From Eremomyces bilateralis CBS 781.70 (lineage: Eukaryota > Ascomycota > Dothideomycetes > Eremomycetales > Eremomycetaceae): a stretch of 64,000 nucleotides of DNA. Under the pieces are notes generated by a model, which worked only from the letters and a program-made list of their open reading frames with translations, was not told where the DNA came from and ran no database searches. The number at the start of each line of letters is the position of its first letter. Position 1 is the first letter of the stretch. The position numbers were made by a program, and so were the translations under genes. Below, piece by piece: positions 46,040 to 57,385 of this stretch. Location of the stretch: assembly GCF_010015585.1 (NCBI RefSeq), contig NW_022985090.1, positions 124,001-188,000 of the forward strand. Direction: 5' to 3'.

Positions 46040-47036
46040 TTGGGACGGCGGCGAACGGCATGGAATTCAGCAAGATGATAGGCGTGGGATGTTGGGCTGA
46101 GGTTGGATGGGAATGGGTTATGCTACGGCCGAATGGATGGATAGATGCAGATGGGCAGGTGGGATGGGATGTGCAGAAAAATAGTCCTCAGTAAGCGTCT
46201 GGTTTCACAAAGCAGAGCAAAGCAGAGCACGTGAGCGATGGTTTCTCCTGAAAGATACACCCCACACCGCACCGTGTTCATTCGACACCCCCTTTTGTTT
46301 CTCGCGTCGTTGGTTTTCTATATAGTCGCTAGGTTAGTTTCATCGTGCGTACGGTTCGGATCGGATCTAATTGATCGATTGATGAGGTTTATGGAGTGGG
46401 TTTTCCGTGTTCGCATGGATTTCTTCTTCGAGTTAGTGATTAATGATCCCGTTCTTCCCGACGATTCGCTTCAAATGCCCAACTAAAGTCAAAGTATTAC
46501 TATTCCCTACAATGTACCGATTCCCAAGATACTACACTACCGCCAGTATTACACTTGCCCTGCCGTCGACACAGTCCGACGAGATGGTTCGCCCATCGAT
46601 CCACCAAGCAAGCAAGCATCAAGCAACCCAGTGCGGGAACTCCTCGCTCGGAAATTATACAGTTTCCTCCCTCCTGTCCGGTACCATATGCCGAAACGAC
46701 CGTCCAACCCTCGTCCACATCGGTGAGGATATGTGAACTGAGCAGGGAGCTCTAAAAGTACAAAGGATGCAGGCCAGCGGGTCGCGATCCAGTACTTCAT
46801 GCCGAAAATAAATGCGGCGCCGTTGCTCGAATCCGTGCAGATCGATCCATCTTGTGCAAAGAGGAATATCGGTGGAAATGGGAAGGGGGACGAGGACGCC
46901 ATCGTCCGGTCCATCACCATCCACCAAATATCCCATCTCTTCCACTTCTCACAGTATTACACCCTCGGCCCCCGCTCCATACCACTCATACCTCCCCCAA
47001 ATCCCATATCTCACCACGCACACGCACCGCCCCTCC
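46040..47036. other. Intergenic between convergent genes
   Basis: 3' flanks of the Hsp70-like gene and of phosphatidylinositol synthase. An 82-codon hydrophobic frame at 46238-46486 has no other support. Confidence 0.4.
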
Positions 47037-48111
47037 CTAATCCTTCTTCTTTCCCCTTGCCCTCTTCTCTCTCCTCGCCACCACATCCCCCTCCGCCAAC
47101 CACCGACTCGCCTTCACCAACTGCACCAGATGAATCAGCTGCTTCCCCGCCATCACGGGCGCGCTGACCGTGACCAGGATCCACGGGATCGTGCTGTCCA
47201 TCTTGTTTGCGCGCGCCAGCTCCATCGCGCCCGCGGACCAGGGAGAGGGGAAGATGGAGGGTTTGGGCGGGGGGGCCGCCGCGGGGGTGGACGGGGTGGT
47301 GGGGAGGAGGTGCGGGGAGATGAGCGGAGAGGAGAAGGAGAGGAGGTAGAGGGCGATGAAGAAGAGTTCGTTGAGGGCGCAGAAGGTGAAGAGGACTTTC
47401 TGGAGGGGTGTTAGTGACTTGGCCGTAACAGTGGGGATGAGACGATATGAGATGAGAGAAGGGGATGGAATGACTCTGCAATACTCACATTATTCGAATA
47501 ATACATCTTCAAAATCCAACTCCGCCCCTCGTCCACGTTCTTATGACTCTGTCCCTGCTCCCCCATCGCCAACGTCGCATACATATGCATGTAGTGGCTC
47601 GCCAGATCCAAGCTGATCAGCCCCTGGAAGATGATGCTGTATCGCGGGAACGCCGAGGCGAGGAACACCATCAGACACGCGGTTGTGCAGCGGTCCGTCA
47701 CCATGTCCAACACCGCGCCGAACCGCGTCGATTGGTCGAAGTACCGCGCGGCGTAGCCGTCGAGGGCGTCGAGGGCGCAAGAGACAGAGTAGAGGATGCA
47801 ACAGGTGCGGGGGTGGAGGGACATGTAGTAGAGGGAGGCGAAGGCGAGGATGATGCGGGAGTAGCCTGGATGGGTGGTCAGTATAGGGTTGAGATTGGTA
47901 GATTCGTCGAGGGATCATCTCGCGCTGTTCGGAGAATCAGGAAGGGATGCGTTCCATCGGTCGCAACTAGATAGAGCTGATGGAGATAAGACAAAAGACA
48001 GGACTCACCGATCAAGTTCGGTATGAACAAGAAGATATTCTCCTGCGTCTCGTGGACTGCTCTCGTCGACGCGTGCGCGACGCCATTCGCCTGTGACTTC
48101 CTTCCCGCCAT
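47037..48111 (-). CDS. pis1: Phosphatidylinositol synthase (CDP-diacylglycerol-inositol 3-phosphatidyltransferase), 280 aa
   Basis: This enzyme joins CDP-diacylglycerol and myo-inositol into phosphatidylinositol in the ER membrane. Minus-strand exons are 48111-48009, 47865-47489 and 47399-37 bases past 47000 (47037), giving 280 residues. The CDP-alcohol phosphotransferase signature is complete: Asp70-Gly71-x2-Ala74-Arg75-x8-Gly84-x3-Asp88-x3-Asp92 (DGYAARYFDQSTRFGAVLD). The region ENIFLFIPNLIGYSRII starts the first helix, and KNVDEGRSWILKMYY with LFTFCALNELFFIALYLL are typical of PI synthases. A Pro/Ala-rich loop (SPSTPAAAPP-like, about residues 185-205) precedes the last helices. The C-end is lysine/arginine-rich (RREKRARGKKKD), fitting an ER-retained protein. 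Essential in yeast. The gene looks intact. Confidence 0.9.
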
Positions 48112-49032
48112 GATACGTGATCGGTTCCGATCGTCTCTTATCAACACCCTTATGCTTCACTTGAATCGGGAGCTAGGTATCCGACCACCAGGCTCACACC
48201 ACCTGAATCCCTTCAAAGTTTCGACTTCCGTGTATGATCAAAGGAGCGACGTGGACGTTCGGCAGTTGCAGCGATATCTCCCAGAACTTTCCGGTTATCC
48301 AGATGGTTCCAACAGCTCCTCAGATACCCCGTTTCGGTTCAGCTTCCTTCCCCTTGCGGGATTTCTATTCCACTGGCAGCACGGGACAGGGCGGATGGGC
48401 TGATATCTGCAGCCTTGGGTAATCGAGAGCTTCCCCTGCAAGGTCCGAATCTCGTGTCCGTGTTTGTTGGTCCGAGATGGGGTCCGCGTCCGTCTTAGGT
48501 GGGGGCCGTAGGGTAGACAGTTAATTCTAGCTTTTCACGCGTATATATTGGAGAAGAAGCCGGTGGGAGACGGTGGAAAGAGATGGGAAGTTGGATGGTA
48601 AAGACGGTGGTGGTGGTGTTGACAAAAAGTTGGACTCAGCCCTGTGAGGAATCAGGAAACAGTGGAGGCGCAAGGCAACACGCGGCCAACACTGAAAACG
48701 GGAAGGGATGCGAGTGGGAAATTGAATCTTGCGAGATTGGGAATGAGGAGATGTGGACTTTGTTGAAAATGATTCGAGAAATAGTCTAAGGTGATAATGT
48801 ACCGAATTAATCGTCAATTGGTCGTGGAGGTAGATTACTTTACGAGCGCTGGCAAACAGACGGCCTCCTGGACAAGACGCTCCAGAAATACAAAGGGTCT
48901 CGAGTCGTATCTACATTAAATAGTACATGATCTTTCGTCCCATAAACAAATGACAATCCTCGATCGCTCGAGCATATGCACGCTTTCGAATGCCAAATCT
49001 AAACGTCCCGGTCATGAATTCCTGCATCCCCA
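48112..49032. other. Intergenic between two minus-strand genes
   Basis: Promoter of pis1 and 3' flank of the hydrolase gene. Short frames only. Confidence 0.4.
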
Positions 49033-51708
49033 TCACCCACCCCCTCCCACCTTTTTCTTCCCTTTCACCCCTCCAACCCCCACCCCCCTCTCCCTCCCCC
49101 TCCTCACCGCCAAAAGACACCTCCCCACCCCCTCCAAATCCCCCAACATCGTCACATGCCCCCTCCCTGTCTCCACCACCCCGCCCCTCTCCACCGCATA
49201 CCCCTCCGGCACCATCGCCGCCCTCGCCAACACCACCCCGTCGCCGCTCGCGAACGCCAACTCATCATACGCGCTCGTCCGCGCGATCGCCTCCCGGCTC
49301 GCCACCTTCGCGCCGAAGACCGTCGGGACGGATTTGCCGAAGAGGACGGCGTGCGGGGGGTAGCGATTGCTGGTGGCGGCGGAGAAGATGGGGTTGAAGA
49401 AGAGGAAGCGTTTGAAGGCGAGGGTGCGCGCGAGAGTGCGCTCGAGGTAGGCAATCGCGGTGTGGAGTGGGATGGTGACTATGGTTTTGGGGTCTTGGGT
49501 TGGGTTTGGGGGCCCAGGGAAGGGGTTGTGAGGAGGCGCGGTGGGGGGAGAGGAGGATGTCATTTGGGGTGTGATTGCGGTGGCAGCAGTTGCGGCGGTG
49601 GTGGCCGGGGCAGCGGTAGATAGGGCTTTTAGTTCACTCGTGGAGGAGTTGGAGCTTGATTCGATTTTGGAGAGGGAGCTCTTTCGACCGAGCATGGGGA
49701 GGTTCGGCATCCGCGAGCCGATGATGCTCCCCAGGCTTGTGGAGGAGGAATTCGTGCTCCCGAGGGCGGGGAGCGGTGGAGACATGCAGGGCGACCAGGC
49801 GTAGCGGATCCAATCGTTCACGCTGAAGAAATTGACGCGGTATTCTTCCTTGGTGTGCTTGTTGAAGAAACAGCGTCCGTCTTCTGGGAGTAGTGCGAAA
49901 CTCGATCGCATCGTGAAGTTCACTTGCGCGGTGAGCACGCGGGAGCTGAGGAAGACGTCGTCGCCGTTTCGCATGGGCCCGAGGATGTTCACGCATGTTT
50001 GTGGGACGCCCGCGTACACGACGCCGGAGAAGAGGGAGGGGTTGGTGTTGACGGCGTGGCGAGTGATGAGCCCGCCGAGCGAGTGCGCGATGACGAGAGC
50101 ACCTCGACGTTCAGGAGGGACGTCCGGTTGATTCGACGGCAGTTTCTCGAGGAATTGCACGAGCTGTCGGCTCAGGAGATCCGGACTCAGTCGCCAGTCG
50201 TATCCGTAATCGTGAATTCGTAACGTCCCGTTCTTCGCGTTCTCGCATTCGCGTAGTCGTTTAAACAATCGGCGGGAGATGTCGACAGGGCCGATGTGGG
50301 TGAGCATGCCATCCGGTTTGATGCGATTCCCCTCTTCTTCGTCTTCATCATTCAACCCGACTTCGAGATCGGCTTTGCGGAGGTTGAATCCGACTTTGAG
50401 TGGCAGCCAGACACGGCGTTGTGGAGCGGAGGCAGATCTGAGGACGGAACCACGGTAGCCGCCGAGGACCACAAGGTCCCCCGTAAGTCCTTCAAGAGCC
50501 TTTGTCAGATGGGGGTGAGGATCTGGTTTCTTCTGCGTGCCGTTAGGCGGGGGTGCGGTTTTGGTCCCGTTAGTTTGGCCGATTGCAACTGGTGTCTTCG
50601 AGCTTTGCGCGGCGAAGGTAGCCGCATTGGGACTGTCGACAATGGCTGCCTTCGTTTGGTTTAGGGGATTGTGGATAGAATCCAGGAATGACACGTTGAA
50701 ATTGAAGTTCTGTATCGAGCTGAGACTTGGGAACTTGAACTCCGTGTCCTGGATGGTGTCCACAATCGCCTTGAATCGAGAATTGGCCATCTCTTGCACA
50801 TTCTCAAACCTGCTGTCGTCCCCAAGGGAGGGTAGTCTTGACAATCCTGGCCGGCTCCTAACCGATAACGACAAGGAATCTTCCGATCTGATCCGTCGGA
50901 GTGGGAGGGATCCCGTGCGATACGACGACCCAATGGATAGCTGCCTCAGCTCATCAACCGGCGATCTGACCGCCGCCGAGGGCGCACCAATTTTTCCCGG
51001 CGTGTCGGATGAAAGCTGTGGTATGCGCTGCGGGTCTGACAAGTTCCTCGCGTGCTTCCCCTTCTTCCCAACATCGATCGAGAACCGTGTGAGGTCGATA
51101 TTGTTCATGAAATTCGGCGTCTTCGAAAGATTCGGCATGTTGAATGAAGGGATATATTTCTTCAGTCGGTCTTCCGTAGAGTACGACCTCGGTCTCCCCA
51201 TCCCAAATGCTTCTCGGAACACCTCCCTTCGCGACATCATCTCTACCTCAGATTTCCACGGCGACGGCAACCGAAGCTTCGCCACGTCCTCCTCTTCCTT
51301 TTCCACCAACACCTCATCCGACAGTGTATTTATCCCCTCGTCTCTCCTTGCTGCAGGTAATGGCGCCGCCCAATCATCCTCCCCAAAGAACACGTCCTGT
51401 TCCTGCATGGCCGCCACCTTCACCTCCGCAGGTATGTTGGCAGACGTCAACCGTTTCTGCGCGTACCCAATGCTTACCCCTATGACATCCTGCGCATCGT
51501 CTTCAGGAGAGGGGTCATCGAGAGGAAATTCGGCGTCCGAGTTTGTTCCCGTGTCTGAGTCGGTCGGGTCAGCGAGGGAGGCATAATTGATATCTTTGAG
51601 GGCGGAGGGGCCTGCGTGGGATGGAAGTGGTCGATTGAGGGGGGGCGAGGGCGGAGTGGTCGATTGGGGCATCGTGAATGCCTGATCGCTTCTGGAGGAG
51701 AATACCAT
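49033..51708 (-). CDS. Alpha/beta-hydrolase (LCAT/lipase-like), 891 aa
   Basis: A single minus-strand frame of 891 codons. The first about 390 residues are disordered, acidic and Ser/Pro-rich, with possible phospho-sites (RPRSYSTED, RKKGKHARNLSDP-type). The hydrolase core spans about residues 400-640. It has VVLGGYRGSVLRSAS, then RLRECENAKNGTLRIHDYGYDWR, which resembles the LCAT/PDAT DWR block, and the nucleophile elbow ALVIAHSLGGLITRHAVN with the catalytic Ser at about residue 541. It continues GVVYAGVPQTCVNILGPMRNGD and KEEYRVNFFSVNDWIRYAWSP. A later basic/Ala-rich section and Val/Gly-rich end follow a polar linker. The homology suggests a lipid acylhydrolase or acyltransferase of intracellular membranes. 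Substrate unknown. A second ATG at 51672 is also possible. Confidence 0.8.
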   Translation of the reverse strand: MVFSSRSDQAFTMPQSTTPPSPPLNRPLPSHAGPSALKDINYASLADPTDSDTGTNSDAEFPLDDPSPEDDAQDVIGVSIGYAQKRLTSANIPAEVKVAAMQEQDVFFGEDDWAAPLPAARRDEGINTLSDEVLVEKEEEDVAKLRLPSPWKSEVEMMSRREVFREAFGMGRPRSYSTEDRLKKYIPSFNMPNLSKTPNFMNNIDLTRFSIDVGKKGKHARNLSDPQRIPQLSSDTPGKIGAPSAAVRSPVDELRQLSIGSSYRTGSLPLRRIRSEDSLSLSVRSRPGLSRLPSLGDDSRFENVQEMANSRFKAIVDTIQDTEFKFPSLSSIQNFNFNVSFLDSIHNPLNQTKAAIVDSPNAATFAAQSSKTPVAIGQTNGTKTAPPPNGTQKKPDPHPHLTKALEGLTGDLVVLGGYRGSVLRSASAPQRRVWLPLKVGFNLRKADLEVGLNDEDEEEGNRIKPDGMLTHIGPVDISRRLFKRLRECENAKNGTLRIHDYGYDWRLSPDLLSRQLVQFLEKLPSNQPDVPPERRGALVIAHSLGGLITRHAVNTNPSLFSGVVYAGVPQTCVNILGPMRNGDDVFLSSRVLTAQVNFTMRSSFALLPEDGRCFFNKHTKEEYRVNFFSVNDWIRYAWSPCMSPPLPALGSTNSSSTSLGSIIGSRMPNLPMLGRKSSLSKIESSSNSSTSELKALSTAAPATTAATAATAITPQMTSSSPPTAPPHNPFPGPPNPTQDPKTIVTIPLHTAIAYLERTLARTLAFKRFLFFNPIFSAATSNRYPPHAVLFGKSVPTVFGAKVASREAIARTSAYDELAFASGDGVVLARAAMVPEGYAVERGGVVETGRGHVTMLGDLEGVGRCLLAVRRGRERGVGVGGVKGKKKVGGGG

Positions 51709-52512
51709 CCAGGAATGCTCGGTATCTGTCTTGATGCTAGGATATCAGGTGGGACGAAGAGTGCTAGAGGAGCTTGTGAAACGCCATAGAGTTCTAGCTG
51801 GACAAGGTACCTGTACAATGGATAACATCGGTACACGGAAAGACGAGACTAGGAATCAACAACACGAAAAGTAAAACGTGAAGCTGGAGTTGCTGACACG
51901 GTACTCTTGAATACCGAATGAAGATAGATGTCCGCAGGCGGTACACTGTCTCGATGGACCTTGGTCGCTGACCCACCGTCTATCCGCCCGCTTCCAGCCG
52001 CAACAAAAGCAAACCGATAAGATCTTAGACTTCTACTAAAACTCAAGTTGTGCAGGAATATGGAAATTGACAGACACGATGCAGACAACGTTCATCAGCC
52101 ATGTCGTCAGTGCGCGCCTCGTATTGCTTCCCCGATTGAGAGGAAAGGCAGAGGATGCCAGCTAATTACAAGAATTGACGTCGGGGATTGGGTGCGGCGT
52201 GGCAGGGGGCTGAGGCCTCCGGTTCCATTGGCGGAACTCCGTTGGGGGAACTCTTCAAGTTAATACAATGATCGGTCTCAAGGAGTCATGTTTGATCGGG
52301 ATAGCAGGTGTTCAATGAGAAACTAATATGACCAGTTCTAAATTCTAATCTCTAGGTTCAGGACAGCCAGGTAAGCAGATAAATCTGAGGACATCATTCA
52401 GGGGTAACGACGTCCGATATCTAAGTTCATCATTCTCATATACACCGTCATATCTTCTTTATATCCAAGTCTCCCATATCAGTCATCCATCGCATCCGCC
52501 TTTCAACATCCC
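51709..52512. other. Intergenic between minus-strand genes
   Basis: 5' side of the hydrolase gene and 3' side of the next gene. No feature recognised. Confidence 0.4.
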
Positions 52513-53799
52513 TCATCTCCCCATCTGCGCCACCGCAACGGCATACCTCGCCTCCTGCACCTGCGCCACCATCTCCTCCGCTCCCTCCCTCACCTCCCTC
52601 ATCCCCCCCTCCATTCCCCCCACCCCCTCCCTGACCCTCCCCACCATCTCCCACACCCTCCCTACCTTCCCCACAAAGTCCACCACCGTCCCCGAGTCGA
52701 CCAGCATCTCCGCATCCCTCTCCACCGCCATCCACGCCTCAATCCGCCGCGCAAGCATCTCCGCCGCCTCCGCACATTCCCCGGCCGTCGCGAGGGAGGC
52801 GTCGATGTCGTCGACGGCGGCGAGGAGCGCGTCGTGCTGGGGGACGCAGGATGCTTGGAGGTGGAGGCGGAGGGTGAGGAAGTTAGAGAGGATAGAAGAG
52901 GGGGGGTTCTCGGTGGTGAGGTGGTGGAGGTGTTCGGCGTAGGCGTCGTCTTCGGCTGTGTGGAGTTTGGAGAATTCGGTCGCTTTTCGGCGGAGTTTGT
53001 CTTCGATGGATTCGTAGCGAGGGGGTTGGAGGGGAGTAGGTGTCAGTGCTGTTTCTGTTGCTGATACAGGAGGACTCAACGGGGAGCTCGGTCGTTGGTG
53101 ATGGTGCAGTGGCGGCACTGATTGCTGGCTCTTCCGAAACGAACCAGTCTTGTTAACCGGCGGTTTCCGTCTCCAGTTCCTAAGCAGCCCTCCCAATCCA
53201 CCCGACGACCCGACGCTATGCCCCGAATGTGCATCACTCGGCCGTTTCCACCCCTCCTCCCTTCGTTCCAGCGTCTGCCTCTCCTCCCTCCGCGGCGCTT
53301 CCCTCCGGTCCATCTTCTCCCTTGGAGCAAGCGTATACAGCGCTTCTTCCAGCAGCGCTCTCTTCTGCGCATCTTCTACCGGGCGCAGCACCGTCTCGAT
53401 GCCGGCGATCCATGTCGCGCGAGAGAGTTTCGGCTCGTGGATCCCGCGGTGCCGTGGGGGGAGGGAATTGTCGTAGCCTAGAGTTGGAGAATCTGCACGG
53501 CCAGATCTGGCGATCACGTCTGAATCGCAGGTAGGGTTGGCGTGGGTGGAGTACGCGAGGTCGGGTAAGTTGGCGAAGTAGCGGCTTAGATCGCAGGCTT
53601 CGTAGTAGTCTTCCTGTGGTAGCGCTGCGGTGTCGAAGCTATTGAATCTGGTCATTGTATCGGTGCTTGAGGTAGGCTTAGAGACATAGGGGTTCCTTTT
53701 TCTTGTTATTGTCCTATATAGAACAGTACTGAGAGAATCCATCATGATGAGAACGATGAAGGCTGTCAATGGTGACTCCCTAAAACTAGTGGTTTGCAT
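52513..53799 (-). CDS. Conserved-looking coiled-coil protein (up to 428 aa), unknown function
   Basis: One minus-strand frame. The first ATG is 53799, but the inner ATGs near 53739 and 53655 (MTRFNSFDTAALPQEDYYEA) may be the true start, because the residues before them are weakly protein-like. The N-half contains EDYYEACDLSRYFANLPDLA and the helical WIAGIETVLRPVEDAQKRALLEE, a charged Arg/Glu stretch and a basic Ser/Pro linker. The C-half, from YESIEDKLRRKATEFSKLHT on, is nearly all helical (DALLAAVDDIDASLATAGEC, EMVGRVREGVGG) and should form coiled coils. No enzyme motif, membrane helix or known domain is visible. It may be a cytoskeletal or trafficking adaptor, but there is no direct evidence. 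Confidence 0.65.
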   Translation of the reverse strand: MQTTSFRESPLTAFIVLIMMDSLSTVLYRTITRKRNPYVSKPTSSTDTMTRFNSFDTAALPQEDYYEACDLSRYFANLPDLAYSTHANPTCDSDVIARSGRADSPTLGYDNSLPPRHRGIHEPKLSRATWIAGIETVLRPVEDAQKRALLEEALYTLAPREKMDRREAPRREERQTLERREEGWKRPSDAHSGHSVGSSGGLGGLLRNWRRKPPVNKTGSFRKSQQSVPPLHHHQRPSSPLSPPVSATETALTPTPLQPPRYESIEDKLRRKATEFSKLHTAEDDAYAEHLHHLTTENPPSSILSNFLTLRLHLQASCVPQHDALLAAVDDIDASLATAGECAEAAEMLARRIEAWMAVERDAEMLVDSGTVVDFVGKVGRVWEMVGRVREGVGGMEGGMREVREGAEEMVAQVQEARYAVAVAQMGR

Positions 53800-54229
53800 C
53801 TACTAGTCACTGAATAGACTCATCGTATGCGTCTGCCGTTCACTAGGAAGCGATTTGCCCGCTCACCCCAAGCACCCATATAGTTCTGGTGGATAGAGAC
53901 ATTATCGGATCCATACCAGTTAGATAGAGAATAAAAGTACAAAATAATACTGAGCAATAGGTATCTTAATCGACAGTCATAACAGCGTTTCAGTCATTCC
54001 CACGACGCGTCCAGCGCTCATTCATCGCCAAAGGAAGAAATCAAGGGAGTGGAGTGTGTATCTCACGTTCACAAAGGTTCCAACATTCCCACGGTTCAAC
54101 ATGGAGCGTCACCAGAGTAACCCGAACGATGCGCAAAGTGTCCCCATGACAATCCACACCCACCAACATGTATATCCAGTCCCCCAACTCCCCAGCAGCG
54201 CAAGCCTCACAGCAGCGCTAGTATCAGTC
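53800..54229. other. Intergenic between minus-strand genes
   Basis: No feature recognised. The last bases are the C-rich 3' end of the thaumatin-like gene read in antisense. Confidence 0.35.
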
Positions 54230-55525
54230 TTATTCCCCTTCCCCCCCCCCCGCCCTCGACTCCCCCCTGGCCCTCCCCTCCAACCCCCCTCTCCTCTTCC
54301 AAACCTCGCCAACATGCACTCCCACCGGCCCCAAACCCCCATCCCTTTTCGCCCTCCGCCCCCCCAACGCCACCTGTCCTCCATCCCCTGTCCCCGCCAA
54401 CGCCGATCTCAGAATCGTCGTGCTCCTCCCCCCATGACACGCCACCACCTCCCACCCCCACCCCCCGCCCCCGGGAACCACAAACGTTGCCTGCCCATCG
54501 TCGAACGCATAGCTATACGCATCCGGACACACGCGCTTCGCATTCCGCGAATACAGCCCCGGTGCGCACTTCTCCGGCGTCGCGAACTTGCCGGCGCAGC
54601 AGTCTTCGGGGCGGTTCCATTTCGCGCATGCGGAGAGGCAGGGCTGGAATACGGGGCGGGGGATGGCGTCGTCGGGGTAGGGGTAGATGTCGGCGCCGGG
54701 TTTGGGGGGTGGGTGGAGTTGGCAGTCCCAGGGGCACCAGTGGAGGAGGGAGGAGGGAGGGAGGGAGCGGTCAAAGGGGAGGGGGGATGTGGAGTTGGTG
54801 CCGAGGAAGCGGGATTCTTCGTGGGGATTTGTGGTGTCATCGGCGTAGGGGGAGAAGTCTTGGGGAGCGAGGTGGCTGGAGGTGGCGATGCAGGAGGGGT
54901 TGGTGAGGTTGGGTGGGATGTCGTCGATGCCGGTATTTCCGGGAGCTTGTTGGCGGATTATGGCTAGGGGGATGTTGTAGCCGTCGACGAGAGAGATGTC
55001 GTAGTATGTGTTGCCGTCGCCGGCATCGAGGGTAAATTCTGCTAGAGTGACGGGGAGGTCGCCCTAGCCTGTTAGTATATCCTTTCCTCCTCTCTTTCGA
55101 AAACCTACGGTTGCTTTACAGTCCAGAAGACCGTTGCAATCTCCAGTTCCACACGCTTTCCCTGTCTGGTTGTTTTCAGGCCCTGTGCCTCCCTGATTGA
55201 AGGTGCAGTTCGTCCGCATCCATATCCTTCCTTGCCAGTGCTTGTCCAGCGTCTGGTCGCGCGACTCGCCGGGTTTCAGCTCGAATCCATGGGACTTTGG
55301 CCCTTTTCCCGCCTGTGTCACGATTCCTGGCCAGATGGTTTCCTTGCAGTTGTTTGTGATAGTTATGGGGATCCTTTCTTCCTTCTCTTGTCGACCTCGG
55401 ATCCGAGGTAGAGGGTCATACGGCGGGATCCGATTCATATGATGGTATGCAGAGACATGAGGGATATCGAAGGTGACTAGGAGCATGAGAAGCACCCTTG
55501 TGACCGGCATCTCTATAGGCACCAT
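54230..55525 (-). CDS. Thaumatin-like secreted protein, unusual Gly/Arg tail (416 aa)
   Basis: Two minus-strand exons, 55525-55109 and 55063-54230, are joined by a 45-nt intron (GTAGGT donor, CTAAC branch, CTAG acceptor) that turns DCKAT into DCKATGDLPVTLAEFTLD, a thaumatin hallmark. A signal peptide is seen (MPVTRVLLMLLVTFDIPHVSA; start at 55525 or 55510). Thaumatin features include ITNNCKETIWPGI, GRIWMRTNC, CGTGDCNGLLDC, YYDISLVDGYNIPLAI, many Cys, CLSACAKWNRPEDCC and DAYSYAFDDGQATF. Fungal members bind or cut beta-glucans in the wall. After VVACHGGRSTTIL the frame runs into a tail of about 65 residues rich in Gly and Arg, caused by G-rich DNA. A third intron or an indel there cannot be excluded, so the 3' end is uncertain. 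Confidence 0.82.
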
Positions 55526-56194
55526 TGTAACGCTGGCAAAGTCTAACAGTCAGATAGACGGGCCTTCTAAGACTCGTTTAGTAGACAACCAGGAAGCTAC
55601 AGTGGTGCTAGTAGTGGTATCCAAGGATATAGCGGCACGAATGGGATCTTATAGAGAGATGGCTAATGGTTATATCAGTGAATGTAGTTTGAAAGGCATG
55701 AGGAACGCCCATATGCGAGGTAGCTCGGCGTCATGTTAAAGAACATCGCATGTCATTGCACGGCTGCTTGGTATTCCATGTCATCCATGAAGTACAGCTT
55801 CTTCCCTCCCAGTGGTCAATAGCGACATATTGCTCATCTAGAAACAGGGAAAGAAGAAACGCGTGGCGGGGGATGGCGATCCGTGTCGGGCTTGGTTGGA
55901 TTCGATGCGCCTGTCGTGTTTCATAATATGGACTGGACATCGACATCGACAGTCTGAACTGGACGGACTTTTGGATCCATGTCGTCATTGGTGCCTCAGG
56001 GGAATTGTTTAATGCCTGAGGCCAATATATTGCATGTGCATCAATCTGATGTGGTCACACACTCACACATGCAATGCAGTCTGGGGCAGTGTCACGCGGT
56101 GGGACGGAAAAGCAAGACACATATGTCCCGAAATTTTCCCGCACACAACCAAAATGTCTAGAATCTAGGAAATTCCATCATTAATGTAGCCAAT
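55526..56194. other. Intergenic; left flank of the Tc1/mariner element
   Basis: Promoter of the thaumatin-like gene. The terminal inverted repeat of the downstream transposon should lie in its right part, but I could not match one to the other flank. Confidence 0.4.
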
Positions 56195-57385
56195 ATGGTT
56201 TATACACGGTCTAAAGCTCATCAAATCGAGCGATTAAAGAAAAATGCCTCTCATCGTCATTATACGACTCCCGAAAAGGCCTGCCTTCGGGGAGAGGTGG
56301 AGCACGAAACCGCTCGTCGTAGGCAGTACGGATTCGAGACCGCCCACTCTAATACAGCGATTTTCAAGCGAAATAGAGTCCCTCGTTCGTCTGCATACCG
56401 TATCTTAAAGTCTTACAAGGACGATCGACGAATATCAGACCAGGAGACACGCGGGCGGAAGCCCCTCATCCCGCCTACCAAGCTCGCAGCCCTTGATACC
56501 CTGGTTGAATCGATGGATTACGAAGACAGGACTATATCATGGGACGGACTCGCGTACGAAGCAGATATTGACTGTTCACCACGTACGATTAAAAAAGCTA
56601 TGGAGACGATGGATTACCATAAGTGTATCGCATGCAGAAAAGCGTGGGTTTCAACGCAATTGGCTGCTAAACGCGTTGAATACGCGAAAAAGATGTTATC
56701 AAAGTATCCTACACCGGAACACTGGAAACATGTCAGATTCAGCGATGAGGTCCATATTGGTCTTGGGCCCCAAGGCAAGAACCTTATTATACGAAAACGA
56801 GGACAGCGGTACTGTTTGAATTGCATCCAACGAGTTTCTGATCCGGATGAGGCGGACAAACGAAAAGTCCACGCCTGGGCAGCCGTTGGATACAATTTCA
56901 AAGGCCCTCTTGTCTTCTATAACATACCGCCGAATAATACCGGCAAAATGTCGCAGGAGGTCTACTTAAACGAGATCCTCAAACCAATCGTTAGGCCGTG
57001 GATTGCAAATCATGAGTATTTTGTATTGGAGGAGGACCAGGACTCTGGACACGCACCGCCAAGATCAACCAAAACGAAGCCCTCCGCGGTATCCCAATGG
57101 AAAAAGGACGTAGGACTCCAGTCCTACTTCAATTGCGCCGGGTCTCCAGACCTTGCGATCATCGAGGACTGTTTTCAACCTCTCAAGCAATATATACGCA
57201 AGTTTAGGCATTGGGAGCCCGATGAAACACGCCAATTAGCACAGGAGACTTGGTATGAAACACTCGATCAGGAATGGATTAACAAACGAATCCTTACAAT
57301 GCCTGATCGGTTGAGAAAAGTCATTGAATCTGAGGGCCAACTAATTGCCTTTGGAGGAGGTATGGCGGGCCCGAGACCAGGATAA
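56195..57385 (+). mobile_element. Tc1/mariner-superfamily transposase gene, apparently whole (396 aa)
   Basis: An uninterrupted 396-codon frame encodes a cut-and-paste transposase. The N-part has HTH segments (SNTAIFKRNRVPRSSAYRIL; then GRKPLIPPTKLAALDTLVE and DCSPRTIKKAM). The DDE/D catalytic domain has HWKHVRFSDEVHIGLGP (first Asp), VHAWAAVGYNFKGPLVFYN, YFVLEEDQDSGHAP (second Asp) and SPDLAIIEDCFQPLK (third acidic residue, Glu), with about 42 residues between the last two. The C-end reads MPDRLRKVIESEGQLIAFGG. There is no intron or stop. A TA target duplication and inverted repeats could not be fixed by eye. A related relic lies at about 62.8 kb. Being whole, it may have moved recently. Confidence 0.85.

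Noticed and set aside
46238-46486. 82-codon hydrophobic open frame
   Set aside because: It lies in the 3' flank of the Hsp70-like gene, without homology, splice or promoter evidence.
49924-51586. Long plus-strand frames over the hydrolase gene (for example 50537-51586)
   Set aside because: These are antisense shadows. The minus strand carries the nucleophile elbow and the whole hydrolase core in a single frame.
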